Assembly (NCBI GenBank): GCA_022316685.1
Contig: JAKJHU010000005.1
Coordinates: 17,772,707-17,836,706 of the forward strand
DNA: 64,000 nucleotides
Direction of reading: 5' to 3'
Source: Progne subis subis
Lineage: Eukaryota > Chordata > Aves > Passeriformes > Hirundinidae
The notes beneath the pieces are model-generated. The model made no database searches, was not told the origin of the DNA, and worked only from the letters and a program-made list of their open reading frames with translations. A program made the position numbers and the translations under genes. This document shows, in pieces, positions 12,052 to 25,805 of this stretch. Position 1 is the stretch's first letter. Every line of letters starts with the position of its first letter.

Positions 12052-15000
12052 CTGGTGATACAAATTCAGGAAAACATAATTAATGAACAGGACAAGGCTG
12101 CACTGTGTTATTTTCCTACTGGCTGAATCCATGTACAAAACTTTCCTCAGACCAGAGGCAATCAATGAATTATTGATCAGATGCATGGGAAATTAAATGC
12201 TCTGTTCAAGTACACAATTAAATTTTATTACCTTTTCCTTTAAATGGAAATAGGAAGGCTTTATTTTAGGTTCTTAGAAACCCTACTTGTGTGCAGCAGC
12301 ACATCAATGGAGACAGAATGAAATTATCCACCAAATAATAAAATCTTCACTTAAAGAAATGCTGTTTGGAACCTTTTAATAGATTCTTCAGGGAATACTT
12401 TCCATAGCTTCACAATTGTGTACTTTTCGATTGACAAAGTGCAGCAAGGTATCATGACCTCGTTGCTTCTTCCCTGGAGGTGTTCTCAAAGAGACAGTTC
12501 ATTCCAACAGACAAGAAGAACTTTAAATCAATACATTAATTTGACCAAGAAAGAGAGAGGAAAAAAAAAAAAATAAAGAGTAGTTTTATTCAGCTGTAAT
12601 GCTTGAAGGTGTTAGTTTATAACATATTGGGGTGCTCAGTAAAATTTCAGCTTTCTGTTACTAAATGCTTTATAATTGTAATGAATCACAGCAGCAGCAA
12701 GAAAGAGAGATGTCTGCTGCAGACCTGAATAACATGCTGAGAAAAGGAATCATCTTAGAACATTCTGCTTAGATCTTGAGGTCCCTATTTACAAAATATA
12801 TCCTTTTTTATTAAAAAAGGAGCTAAGCATTTCAAGACACAAAGCTTGTTGAGCTGTACTGCAAAGCAAAAGAAACAAAAACAAAAACAAAACAAAACCA
12901 AAAAAAACCAAAAAAACCCCCAAAAAAACCAAACAACCACACCAAACCACACAAAAACCACACACGCACACAAAAAAACCCAACCAACAAACAAAAACAC
13001 ACACCACCCCCCAACAAATAAAACCAATAAAACCCTAGCTTTTTTCATTAGGGATTATATTGCCAGCAAATAAATCTTGAAATAGGGCATTATGAATTTC
13101 CCAGTCTCCGTGAAATGGCTAAAAGGTCAATAATTCAAAATGAGCTTAGGTTTTCCCTAACTTGAACAGCACAAATTGTTTCTCCCTTACAAAAATCCCC
13201 ACATTTTCAGTAGTAGTCAGAGAAATAGTAGCACTTAAACACATTTATTTTTGCCTGATTAACTTCTAGATGGAAGCCCTCAAGGTACTTTACATCTGGG
13301 TTTCTGAAATGAAATTCTTGGCATTATCACTCCACTTACAATTTTGGGCTATTTCAGAATAGCTACATTGAAAGTAATTTACACTGAAAGTAATTTATAT
13401 GAAAATGGTTCAGGTAAACAGAAATATAAAGGAAGAATTAAGAACCCCTACAGACTGGGGGCAGTTTTTCTATTCCATCCCTCTATCAGTAGAAGAACAT
13501 GTCTTTTCACACTTACACAACTTTAATCATACTATTGGTTACTTCCTCCAAGATTTACAAACCTTTTTTATCTGACTGGATCCAGAAATAAAATATTGTT
13601 ACAGTGAGCTGTAAGAGGCAATCAGGGTATAAAAATAGGCAAAAATTCCAAATGGTCTTGATGGGTCACTGCTCTAAACCTGCTTGGCACTTCTGATGTC
13701 ATCTAATTCCTCACGTAATTGAGAATAACTTATTGTTTATTGTCAGACCCTCCACAAGCAGCCTTTTATTCTTTGAGTTTTATTTGTTTGGAATATTCCC
13801 ATTCAGTTTTATTATACTCTATGATATTTCTAGTCCTTTGCTACAAATGGTGTTTTATAACTTACATATTCCTTTCTTAGTTTTGATTACTTTTTCCACA
13901 TTCATGCTAATTCAGGTTGGCCAATTTAACCTCTCTACTTATGACTGAATAGCACTACCATATTTTTGTGAAAATTAATTTGTCATTGAACAATTTTCAT
14001 TTCCTTTCAGTGACAGCTCTCTTTAGTACTTAAATCCCATTCAGGTCCACTGAAGGCCTTCTGTATTTTGATACAATTTCCTTTGCTGAAAAATAGGCTT
14101 TTGCTTCATTATCTTGTCTAGCTTTAATTCTAAAACTGTAAACCATATTAAATGGCAAACATCCTTCATACTGTTGCTGGCCATTCCATGGCTAATTAAA
14201 TATTTTCATTTGTTCATAAGGTCCTAGTAATTTTTCTGCATATCCAATTTACTACAGCTCAGCGTTTCTATAAGGTCAGTTTTCAGCATCTTCTTCGAGT
14301 TTAAATAGGCCCAAAAACTCTTGCTATGGGAGCAATAAGGGTCTGCAGCAGGCAGACTGGACCTAGACTAAGGGTTTGGAATGAGTCTTCAAGGAGTTAT
14401 TTGGACACAAATAAAACTTCTTGGCATAAAGGAGATTCCTACCACAGAAGTCAGTAAAGAAAGTATTTGAGATCAGTGAACATGCTTTGGTGACGTCCAC
14501 AGATTCTACTTAGTGATGGAGGTTCCATGAAAGGCTTTGTTCCCATCTGGAGTAGCCACTTAGCAATTTAAACTATAAGCAACTATGCACTTTTTTGTTT
14601 TGTTTTGTTTTTGTTTCTATTTTTATTTAGTCTGAGCACTTAATCAAGCCTTAAAGAACTCCTCTAGATAGCATCTGGAGGGCGTCCTACAGGAATTTCT
14701 CCAGCTAGTGAGCTGCAGACTACAGAAGGAGGTGTAAACACAGACATCACTGTACAGATGGAAGTTCTTGGCTCTCGCTCCAAATGTTTCCAGCTATTGC
14801 AGATGAAGTTGCCTCTGCTACTACTTCCAGAAATTTTTGATTTAGAGAAGCTCAGTACTTTGGGAGAAAGGTAAAAGTTTACAAAGACAAAAGAAGCGTT
14901 TCAATCAAGACAAGTGGTTCTGATTCCTGTCTTTCTTGAATGCTCTGAAGGTACCTAATTAGAAGGGAAGTGCATTTTGATGAAATGCAGTGAACTGAAA

Positions 15001-16826
15001 GAAACTGAAGATATCAGGTCTTCTTCTGGTGGTAGGCGTGGGAATGTGCATGCAAACATGTTGGCATAATTAGTGCAAGAAAGACATGAGGATCTTCTCT
15101 ATGGCAAAGTGAATGAAGCACAGAATAATGTAAAGAAAGGGAAAGGAGTGCTGCACTGAAGTTAAAGATTGGTTGAAAAGAGACCACAGAGAAGCAAAAT
15201 CCCCGAAAGTTTTGTAGTGACTAAATACTATTGTCTTCTATTTTTTATCTTAAAATTATTAGATTTTTTTTTCATGGAAATAGATTCCTCATCAATCCTC
15301 ACCAGCTTTTTTCTTCATCAGTACTGGTTTCACTTTTAAAATATAGTGAGCCTGCCAATCAGATACAGGGAAAAACTTTGGTATCTATGGTGGTACTGTG
15401 TACTCCAAGTGCCAGTCATTACGTAGTTATCAGGTGTATCTTCATTTGAAAATTAGCTTTGAACACACTACATTAGGACTCATGCTTCTTTCTGGAACAC
15501 TATTCTTATTTGCAAATACAGAAGGAGAAAGGTAGGATCCGCCACCAGTTGCCAGTCCCAAAATTAAAACCAACAAACAAATAAACTACCCCACACTACT
15601 CCAAATAATATTGTAAGGATAAATGGAACTAAGGCTACTTGGTCATCACAATGATGAAAAACTACTAAAAGCGAGCAGTGATAATGTGGTCACCACAATA
15701 ACTCCCCTAAGATCACACTTTTGATATGTTTTTCCTTCCAAGAGTTGTCTACAGAAGGTCAGAATCTGCATTATTTTAAGTAATTTCTATGGAGGAAGTT
15801 GGAAAAGGATATTAGAAAGAGTAATTTTACAATAGGAAAAAAAATTTGTCTTAGCCTAAGATTGAGAAATATTAATAGAAGAAATATAATCTTCCCTGCT
15901 TGTAGAGCTGACATGGGTTAAAATTCCAGCTAGACTTAAAACTAACTACAGATGCTCCTTGCAGAAAAAGAAAAGATCAAACAGAATTGGAAAAGCAAAC
16001 TTTCTCACAGTGTCAATACATACAGATAGATACAGGTGTACGCACGCACGTATGGTTGCCCACATATGCAAACACACTTCAGACGCTTTCTCACCCACTA
16101 ACCATTTCAAAATTGAATACAAACTACACAAAGAAAACAGTTTCTCTGAGAACTTTAGCTCCTTAAGCCATGTACAATTTAGAGACATGATGCTAAAATG
16201 GCCTGGAGTCTGTGTGATTCTCTGAGGTGTAGATCAGTACAGTACTCCACATCTTTCTTATCTGGTTCTTTCAACTTGCAAGCATGACTTTTGGTAGTTA
16301 TTCACAGCAACGTACTTTGGACAGCTTTATTTATATTGAGGCTGTTTCATTCCCTATTTTTTCTCCACTAGGTGGCACAATTTATATTATTTTCTTAGAC
16401 ATTTTCTTTACTGACCAAAACAAGGTCTATAGTTAATATAAACTTTTGTAATAAAAAGAGTACATAACACATCTATGAAATCCAGAACATGCTAACTATG
16501 CTAATAAATGAAATCTAGAAGACATATATTTAACTAAACTCACACACCTCTTTAGTGTCATCTTTTCTGGATAAGATCATTCTTAGGTGATCTGTATGGA
16601 CGTGAAAAATATTTTTTACCTTATTAGGAAGTTTTGAAGAAAATATGTGTCAATATATTGGCCCACAAACAGAGATTTCTAGAGGACTTGGTGCCATTTT
16701 AGACACTGAGACTGAGAAGCATCTTATAATTCATCTATTCATTCATGTTTAATGCATATTCAGAAGATTTCTCTCATTATGCAGCCTCAATCAAACCCAT
16801 AGACCTCAATATGATCACAAACATAC
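12052..16826 (-). other. Intron e16-e17
   Basis: This 4.8-kb intron contains the A/C-only low-complexity block at 12864-13035, a tandem copy of a 15-base 'gaaagtaattta' motif near 13369-13399, and a T-rich patch at 14590-14630. The rest is unassigned. Confidence 0.8.
12864..13035. repeat. A/C-rich low-complexity tract (G/T on the gene's sense strand)
   Basis: Over about 170 bases the plus strand is almost only A and C, with CAAAA, CCAAAA and CACA units. In the LAMA2 pre-mRNA the tract is therefore G/U-rich, with runs of three to six Gs separated by U runs. Its overlapping open frames, with W/F/V-rich translations, are artefacts of composition. Confidence 0.9.
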
Positions 16827-16925
16827 TCTTGTCAGTAGTTCATCCATTTCTGTCACCAAGGTATCCATATTTTCTCGTGCTAGCTGAAGAAATCTCTCCG
16901 GTGCTCTCTGAGGTGAAAGCAAATG
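16827..16925 (-). CDS. LAMA2: LAMA2 exon e16: coiled-coil domain II
   Basis: This 99-bp exon has 33 codons and is phase 0 at both ends: HLLSPQRAPERFLQLAREN then MDTLVTEMDELLTR. It is a short helical segment that matches human HLLSPQRAPER...LVTEMNELLTR. I placed the acceptor at TTTCCTGACAG|CAT because that recovers HLLSPQ. A second AG 18 bases further in (CACCTCAG|AGA) would drop those six residues in frame. The donor is AGA|GTATGT. Confidence 0.95.
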
Positions 16926-17322
16926 CTGTCAGGAAAGAGACGGGAGAGTGAAAAATCTGTATGTAATGGATGTCAGTGCTTCCAAATATTGAAGAGAAGC
17001 ATCAAACATTTCATTTTCATTACAATATGCAATCCCTTTTGTCATTGGCTTGTGTCACAATTATCCAACAGGCTTTTTTCAGGAATCTCGACAACTTTAC
17101 ATAACTTGTAAGTATGGTAGGGAACATACAGTATATAAAATACATAACCACTTTATAGACCCAAAATGTAATACTTATTTATCAACCAAAGCAAGCCTGA
17201 AATAATTAAATCTTGAATTCTTCTTCTTCCCTGAACCTGCTTACAACTGTATGGTTGAACAGAATTGAGTACAGTTGTACTGAAGCTCTGTTATTTATAT
17301 ATGTGAATACTTCCAACCATAC
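16926..17322 (-). other. Intron e15-e16
   Basis: This 397-bp intron is AT-rich, with a pyrimidine tract (TCTCTTTCCTGACAG) before e16. No other element was seen. Confidence 0.85.
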
Positions 17323-17465
17323 CTTTAATTCCTGAGTCATGTTCTCAAAACCATGCAACATTTTATATGGAGCAGGCAGTGGACCACTAAGGTTAACACT
17401 CAGGATCATCTGGTTTAGCCGATCCAGGTCATTGAGAAGGAGTCCTGTGCATTCATCATCACAAG
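17323..17465 (-). CDS. LAMA2: LAMA2 exon e15: start of coiled-coil domain II
   Basis: This 143-bp exon completes serine with its first two bases, then encodes CDDECTGLLLNDLDRLNQM, ILSVNLSGPLPAPYKML and HGFENMTQELK. The CDDEC cysteines, at the top of the long arm, are expected to form the inter-chain disulfides that lock the alpha-beta-gamma trimer. NLS and NMT are N-glycosylation sequons also found in human. The acceptor is TTCTTCCTCCAG and the donor is AAAG|GTATGG, phase 0. Confidence 0.96.
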
Positions 17466-18381
17466 CTGGAGGAAGAACAACAAAGCTCATTTCTTCCTGC
17501 TGAACATTTAAGACATTTGATTTAGGTATTGTATGGCACACATGGAATTCTGTGGGAAGTAACACTAATTTCATACATATTACCCCAAATTGTAGTGTGA
17601 GAAAAAATGGAAACAACAACTAGAGAATAGGAAGGACACGGCTTAGGATTTAGTAATTGACAGTTGAATATAAAATACAAAGATCAAAATTTATATGCTT
17701 ACCTCACAAAAAAAAAAGAGTAAATAATCAATGTTGTCCACTGTGGCTTAGCCAATATAAAATATTAAATTATACTGGTAATTTGGATGAAGTTTGAGAA
17801 AAGCAGATGGGCAATTTGGAAAATCTAAGGAGCTCTGTAAGAAACATAGTATGCTTATGGATTTGAATGCAAGAAAAAACCTAAAAACTCTCCATATAAC
17901 AGCATGGCCATGCATCCTAAACCTGTGATGCAGACAGCTGAAAGCATCCAGGTAAAAATACTGAGAGTTTTCTTTTAAAAATGCTTTTCCCTACCTCTTT
18001 TCACTAACCAGTTTATAAGCTTTTCATGTATGCGTCTTTTCTTGTAAATATCCTTCAGGATGAAAAATACTGTTGCATCCTGCATATATCAAAAGAAGTT
18101 TGCATTCCCCCCACCACCTTGCTTTCGATTAACTATCACAAGAAATTCTCATCTTGTATCATTTATGCAGCAGACAGGAGAATTCTTCATCCTTTAGAAC
18201 AGAGTAATGGGAATACCTTTCTGTTTCTCTGCATAAAGAACTGGCAAACTTCAAACATCTCAGGAGATGAAGAAAACTGAAACAATGAATTCACTGGTGA
18301 TGTTAAGAGACATGAAGAGTTGTACCTAAAGTTTTAGAAGTGTGTAATTATTTATTTCAGCGAAGCTAGGCAGTTCAATAG

Positions 18382-18383
<2 letters not shown>

Positions 18384-18422
<39 letters not shown>
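18384..18422 (+). repeat. Poly(A) run, 39 bases
   Basis: This is an uninterrupted run of A. I see no recognisable retroposon body on its 5' side, so it could be the tail of an old insertion or a simple homopolymer. Confidence 0.9.
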
Positions 18423-18423
<1 letters not shown>

Positions 18424-21400
18424 CCCACTAGGCAGTGTATGTTTTTGAAGAAAAGAGAATGTAATTTTCAAATGAGAATTACTTATTTTTTCCTGAAATC
18501 TATTCTTCATGTAGATTAAATCTTTTCTGTTCATTAAAGTTTTCACAGTTACCTAAATATGGTTCTTAATCTGTTGACAGATATAGCCAAGACAAAGAGT
18601 AGAGCCAAATACAGAGAAAAAAAATAGTAAACTATTTCAGTACACCATGAAACTCAAGTGTTGATTGAAAAGGAGACAAGGTACATGCTGGATTAGTGTA
18701 GTAAAAAGTGGGTGCAGAAAGCTAGATAACTACTGTTAGTTTAAGACTTCCTTTTGCATTTTCATTGCTTCCATTTGCAGTCTTCTTCCTCCTATGTCAC
18801 AGTATTTTGTTACATAAACTGAACTACACTGGAAGTGCAGTCAATAACTGTTGGCATGATACATTCTGATTTATGCTCCTACATGAAATTTAATCTCCCC
18901 CCAACTTATTATCATCCCTGTTCTTGCCATCTGTGCACTTGCCTTTAGAAGCCTGAGAGAATTCAAGGAAAAGCAGGTTTTACAGCAAATAATGTTTTAT
19001 ATAACAAACACCTGTTCTGTAGCTGATCAAGAAGGAAAGGAGGCCTGATAATCATTTTGCAGGATGAAAATAAGTGATTTTTGAACCTGAAAAGAGTTGG
19101 CTTTTATAGTTTAGTTTTTGCTGTGGGGTTTTTTCATATATTATTTCATTTATGAAACAAGTGAAATCTATTCACCTTCGAACTTTTCATAGTGGTTGAT
19201 AATAAACTGCTAAAAAATTGTTATGGGTTAAAGACAAACTTAATCCACACCAATAAGAAAAAAAAAGAACAGCCCATGAAGAGATGAAGTATTCTCAATG
19301 AGTGGGCAATCAATAATGAGCATTCAGTATAAATTAACACCTCTTGCACAATAATCAGGTTGAAAAGAGGAACTGCATCGAGTGAGACCACAGCTGAGTA
19401 GATGAGATGGGCCTAAGCTACTCCAGTATGCAGTCTGTACTGTCCTGGAGCTATGGGAAATATTTCAAGAGCATGATTATATTTTACAAGACTAAATACT
19501 TCTCTGTCTATCTATAGAGCTGTCAGGATAAATTTGTGTCTAATATTAACACATGCAGCACTAAATTCAGATCATTACAGGAGTGCAAGCATGTCAGAGA
19601 CAAATCATGCAATCAATATTACAATAGTTCAACAAGAAATTAATGCAAATTAACTGCATTTTCCATTTTCATCACACTTTTCCATGCACACTGACTGTCA
19701 GGATTTTGACTTACCTCTTGTGAGAAGCATGTCCAAAGTATGCATGCCAAAAGAAAGTCTTTTAAGTTTACAGACATCTAACAATTTATTCCATCTTACA
19801 AAGAAACATAATGTGCAATAAAAGACATACATCTGAGTCACAGTGTATTCCTCCAATTGAGTGACCATCTGACACAATTTTGATTTAATATATTCATTTC
19901 TGTTAAAATTCAGAAGACTATGTTATGACTAAGAAATTTTTAGTCTAAGGGCAACCATGCGACTTTTGATGGGAGGTGGTATCCTATGATAGTGACTCTT
20001 CAGTATCAGCTTCCTGTCATTTCAAATAAAGTGTTAAAGTTAGCTCATTAATCTGTTGGCTATTACCTCATTTTTCCAATTTTGGCACTAGTCTCACACC
20101 AAATAATAAAACAGCCTTCCTGTGCCTTCCAAAACAGAACCCCAGTAGAGAGTTGAAAGCTTTAGCTTCCTTGCCACTGCTGCTGGTTTCAGGTAGTTTA
20201 TGTGATCAATATGTCTCTAAAATATGGGAAAATTCATACCCAGATCAGGGTCTAAAACACCTACTTGGGTAATTTTTTATTTTTATTATCTAGAAATCCT
20301 CATCTGCTGGTTCTGATATGCACCAGTAGTAGTTGAGCTTCAAGACTGCTTGAGTTGGGTGAAAGACAGGAGTGTGGGTCTAAACTCAACAGGAGCTCAT
20401 GTACCACAAAAATGGAGAACAAGTGCTAACTTATCAGCTTCTAGGCCAAGCAGGGATGTCCTAACTGAGCCCATGCAGCTCGACAAGCAGTTGTCTAACA
20501 CAGATGTAAATTTAATTCTATTACAGCGAGACGCACGGACACAGAGCAAAGAAGAGGCTAGCCCAAGACTTCATAGATGTAGTGTTAAACACTGGATCTT
20601 TCTTTTCAGCTCACTTTGTAAAGGCTTTCAGCTCCTGCTGAATTAAGCACTGCGTAAGAGCTGACATAGAGACTTCATTTCACAGATTCTACAATATCTA
20701 CCTCTGACAGAGGCAGCATCTCTTCCTAATTCTGAATTTGGAATGGCTGAGATCAGGGACCTCCACACTGTTTTAAAGGGAAAACCTTGATTCTGCCAGG
20801 ACCAGTGGCTGGGAGCTCCCTTGCTCTTCTTGGTAAAGGACTGTGATGAAACAGAGATTGACAGCTAGGGAAAAAATACCTCTCATTGCAAGTATCCTTC
20901 TTGAGTGAAAATACCTAAATGACCCAGACCTGGTATTAAAGAAAGCTCATTATATAAATTTCTCCTTCTACCAATATTGAATATTTAAGTACATAAAGAT
21001 GTAAGCTTGTTGACTGCAGCAAGGCTGAAGATATTTCTCTTTTTTTGGCCTCACAAGACTGAGTTAAGGAAAAATTCCTAACAATAAAATATCTGCTTGA
21101 TCTCCCTCTGTCATGACTGCTTCCTGTTCAGTCACATCAACTGTTTTACATTTAGGCTTTTACTCGACCCCAAGGAACATTTGTAATAGGAGCACACATA
21201 CAAGGAAAGGTTTTGTAGTTTGTGTTGCAACACAGCTCAAAACACTGAAGACCTTTTTTTTTTATAAAAAATCTTCATTGTAGTTATGACAGATACCCTC
21301 AAAGCATCCAGAAGGGGAGTTCTGACTTGCCATATAATAATATAGAGCCACCCAACAATAAAGCTTTGAAGTTCTCACCAGGATTGTTTTGTTCCATAAA

Positions 21401-21883
21401 TAGGGCACAGCAGTGAGCAGAGTCGCTGTTTCAATGACATTGCCACCTAAACTTCATTTTATGTACTACAAACTCTACAAGCGAAGTGGAATGTCACAAG
21501 GTATAACAAAAAACACACAAGAGGATTACTATTTCTAAGAAAATGCATAATTGCTACAGACTTGATTCAAAATCTGAGAGCAGATTTGGGAGAACTTTTG
21601 TCCTACCTGACAGTATACAAGGATGCTGGCAGCATTATTAAAATTAGTTTCCAACCATCATTATTTATTCTTTGGGTACTGACTTTTTCAAAAGAGAAGG
21701 GAAAGTGAACCTCCAAAGTTAATTGCTTGAGCCCAAAAATTGTAATGAAAGTATTCATCTGCAGACAATTACGAATATCTGTATAGGACAACCTGGATGG
21801 TTACTTTAGCTGGGGAAATAATCTAATTACTAGCCATTAGAAATTTTTTATGATGCGTAGTAGACCATACTCTTGTATTACTT

Positions 21884-21887
<4 letters not shown>

Positions 21888-21940
<53 letters not shown>
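21888..21940 (+). repeat. Poly(A) run, 53 bases
   Basis: This uninterrupted A run is followed by a GAAAGAGGAAG segment. It is unusually long for a vertebrate genome position with no identifiable retroposon in front, and its exact length may be affected by sequencing. Confidence 0.9.
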
Positions 21941-21942
<2 letters not shown>

Positions 21943-24455
21943 AAGAGGAAGATCTAGGTTTTGGATATAATATTTCATGTCCTGATGGCATTCTAGAGAA
22001 AAAAAAAAAAGTTCAGTTCTAAGAATATAATGGGATGGAATTCTGTTTGTGCCATGCACCTGTAACCATCTTACCATTGTTATTTATCTCTAAGTGAAAT
22101 CTTCCCCTTTAAGAAGCAACTTTCAAAATAAATATATATTCTATTTTACCTGTAGCTCTCTAAAATGTAACTATTATAATACAGCAATGAACAGTGACAT
22201 GCACTAAGCAACTGAAAAATGACACATAATGAAAAAACAACCAGCAAGAACCCAGCAAAACAGATTTTCAGCTATATCAGAAATAGATCACTTCAGTGCA
22301 CATACATGCTTCTTTTCTCCCTCCCCACCTTTTCACTAAAAATCTTCACTTAAAAAATCTTTAGAATATTTATGAAAAGGGCTATATTAAAATCTAAATG
22401 TTACATTTAAAGAAGAATGCATTACAATATTATAGCTAAAATACCTCTGATCTGATTTAAATATGCATTATTTTGGTTTTTCTGGTCATACTGTGCGGTG
22501 ACCTTTTATAGAATTTGCAAAAAAAAAAAATCATTATTTAAATAGTTATTCTTTTTAAAATATTCAAAATAAAATTTCTGTTTCTTAAACATTTCTTAAA
22601 CATTAACACACTATGTCTTATACTACTTACAAATGCTTTTTCAAACATGGATGACTGTATTTGAATGCATTTTCTTTAAGTTATACTACTTTACCACCTA
22701 ACTAGCGGTTCTTCACACTTCTAACAATGCAACTACAATAGTTGAAATGCTACTGCAAATGAGCAAAAGTAGGTACATGCATTCAGCTCATTTTAACTAC
22801 TGAATTCAAACAGGATTCTGCTCTTGACACTAGTTAATTTTCTGTACATTAAGAGTATTACTATTTTTACTGTTAAGGTTTTGTTACAACTGAAATTGGT
22901 CAGAAGGGAATTTACTGTGTTTTGCAATTGGTATACAAAAATACATTGCACACAGAACCAAATTCTCAGCTGCATTAAACTCAGATTGGAACAGCTCAGT
23001 ATTCTGAGAGCAAGGAAGGAAAACTTCAAGGTTGCCCTAAAGGTGCTTCTAATGATTCTTTGATGGGACAAGAACTATTAAAACATATTAGAGGCTGCAG
23101 CAATGAATTCTTACCAACAGCTGCACTCTGAAGCCTGTGACATACCAGACACAGGCAAATTTTTGTTTACCATGGGCAAATTGCCACAAAATCTAGGCTT
23201 GCCACACTGCCTTTGCCACAGACCTGCGACCACCACAGGCTACAAGGTTATTGATCAGGCTTATTTTCTACCAGGTCAGGGGTCCTGTACTGCATTAGCA
23301 AAGGCAGGCTTGGAGTAATATGGGTATCGAGGAACCTTTAAACAAGAGGAAGACCATACAGTAAGAGCTAAAAGGCATATAAAATATCTACTGAAATAGT
23401 AAACTGTGGCTTTAGCAATTTATAATATGGTTATTTTTGATATGGTATCAACATAGTTGATAGTTTCTCTGATAGGGAGATTTAAAGGACATCCCATCTG
23501 TTCCTATAGGTGGTTCTTATTTTTATGACTAAAGAAATCTTCTCATTTGATTCTTCACTTCTAGTGGTCACATGAAGTGGCCACATGCACATGTGAAGAA
23601 CTGTTTTTATAGTGAAGAATGATTACTTAAAGTAAAAATGTCACTAAAGATAGTGTAGGTATATTTCAACACTTGCATTCAAATATGTTGCAGTTAAGTC
23701 AGAGATTATGGCAAATAACATCTTTCAAAGCAAAAAGGTGGAAAATTTCATTTGCCTGCAAACAGCTTTTTCCATTCACAAATAGGATTTTTAACCTTAT
23801 TATCCACATGATGAAATAACCTAATTAACAAATTGGAAAACCATTACAAATGATAACTTGTACTTAGGCTGTTTTGTACAATGAAACTCTGTCATCCTGG
23901 ATACCCAAAAGACTTTTTAGAATACTGATTAGGTACAAGCCTAATAAAAAACCATACTAAGTCATGCCTGTGATTGGAAAAATGGGATAATACTGCCAAT
24001 AATGTAAGAGCTATTCAGGATATTGAAAAATGAAGTAATTTTCATGTAGATGGCACTCTGTAAAATACAGTCCTTATTTTAAAATATTGTAGCTGTAACA
24101 TTCATGGACTGAACTTGCAATTACAATTCTCCTTGACATATAGACCACAAAATGGAACTCAAACCATAGTTACTTCAGCAAAGGGACTACTTACTCCAGT
24201 AGCAATCATTTTGCTGAACTTAAGATACTTAATAGAACTTAAGATACCAAGTTCAAAATTAAGTCCTAAACTACATCATAGTCCAGGACATTAGAAATCT
24301 ATTTTTCTTGAGTAAACTATGCTTTTAATCAATGAATCAATGTCATGTTGTTAATACTAAAGGAATAGAGGAAATTATATCTATACTCCCAGTAATCTAT
24401 AATCTCTACCTGGGATTCAGGACTGATGCAAAAACACTTATTTCAATGAACTTAT

Positions 24456-24644
24456 TTAGAAGCTTAGTTCTGCTAAGTCCTGGTGACTGTCATAGAGCTG
24501 ATCACAACCATTAAGCTGAGTGAAAAAATCTTCTGCATTGTGTAGTTCCTGATCCTCTGTGCCTGATATCTTCCTCTTTAAGCACTCCAAGTAGCCAGGC
24601 ATTCCATTCTTGAATTCTATGATGCCTTCAGACATTTTAAGCAC
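24456..24644 (-). other. Unassigned 62-codon open frame in intron e14-e15
   Basis: A minus-strand frame runs from ATG at 24644 to a stop at 24456, with residues such as GMPGYLECLKRKISGTED and AEDFFTQLNGCDQLYDS. Its composition looks more protein-like than neighbouring frames, but I recognise no family, splice sites or homology to laminin. It may be a fragment of an old retroposed gene or chance. Confidence 0.2.
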
Positions 24645-25805
24645 TTTTTTTGTTTATTTTTTCAATTTGCTTTTAAAATGTTTGCAATTTGTTGTTACTA
24701 ATTAATTTTAATAGTAGAGAGGTGTACACCTCTGGGTTACAAAAGAAATTAATTCTTTGGAGATGAAAAAAAAAAAAAAAGAAAAAGTAGATGGTACCTA
24801 CTTTTCTTGATGTTACATGTCCCTCACACAGACAGCCCACTCTCCAAGGAAAAGCTCCAATTAAAGATAAAACATTTAAACTAGCTCACTGTGCCTTGCC
24901 AATATTTTCAAATATGCACAGATTAATAAATATTATATACTATGGACGTATTGGAGCTCTACCAGTCTACTTTAAATTAACAATCTTGGCATTGGAGGGA
25001 AAAAACTAACATCACAATAAGGTTAATCCCTCCACATCCTAGGGGAGATGGGGAAGAGGAGAATGCCTTAGTTCAGTCAGGGCTGACCAAGTTCTAGAAA
25101 GATTTTGTTACATTTTTTTAATAAGATATAAGCATATAACATTATGTGATATAAGATTGTGGGGTCAAAACAAGCACTGTCCAATATAATGAAAAAGAAT
25201 CCAAACAAAAATACAAGATAATAACTTAGTATGTATCAAAATTGAGGGTAGGACAAAGATATCAGAACTGTAAAATATAAATTGGTGGTTTAGGCTATTA
25301 GTTCTCTATTTTTAACAAAAGAAGCTCTTTGCTGGATTCAGTATACTGTCATTCCTTACATCTTTTAAATTCCAATGAAAGGTTGTTGAACCAACATGAT
25401 TAAGTAAACCTTAGTTAAAAATTTGTGTGTGCCTCATGGCATAGAGCACTATAATTGCTGGTTACACATCTAGGACAATACTAAAAAAATTCACCAAGAG
25501 AAAATATTATCACAACAGCAGCAGCGACAACCTTTAACAAAATTACAGACTCCAAAAAGCCAAAAAGAAATTCTTCAAAGTTTTTTTGTCAATTTTCAGT
25601 GGAAACAATTAGAAATTATTGAGAGTTTTCTTAACATCTCAAGGCTTATGAAAAAAAAACCAAAAACTTGACCAGATGACAAAGTAGTAAGAAATCTGGC
25701 AATTAGTTTCAAAGAAACCCACACAACTCAGTGTTACAGAAGCAGGATTTCTGAAGTATGACAAACACAATCAAAAGTTATCCAAGATTCCATTAGTATA
25801 CGTAC

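Larger units (their letters stand above)
17466..25805 (-). other. Intron e14-e15 (largest in window)
   Basis: This 8.3-kb intron marks the border between the LE rod and the coiled coil. It contains long A runs at 18384-18422 and 21888-21940, a shorter one at 24766-24780, and an unassigned 62-codon open frame at 24456-24644. No further LE or coil exon fits, since e14 and e15 join directly in phase. Confidence 0.85.

Noticed and set aside
12785..13073. Four overlapping open frames rich in F/V/W/G (minus) or K/T/N/P (plus)
   Set aside because: They come entirely from the A/C low-complexity tract.
21886..22077. Open frame ending in a long phenylalanine run
   Set aside because: It is translation of the 53-base poly(A) on the other strand.
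22793..23071. Open frames of 92 and 79 codons on opposite strands in intron e14-e15
   Set aside because: No family resemblance, no splice-site context, and they overlap each other on opposite strands, as expected of chance.
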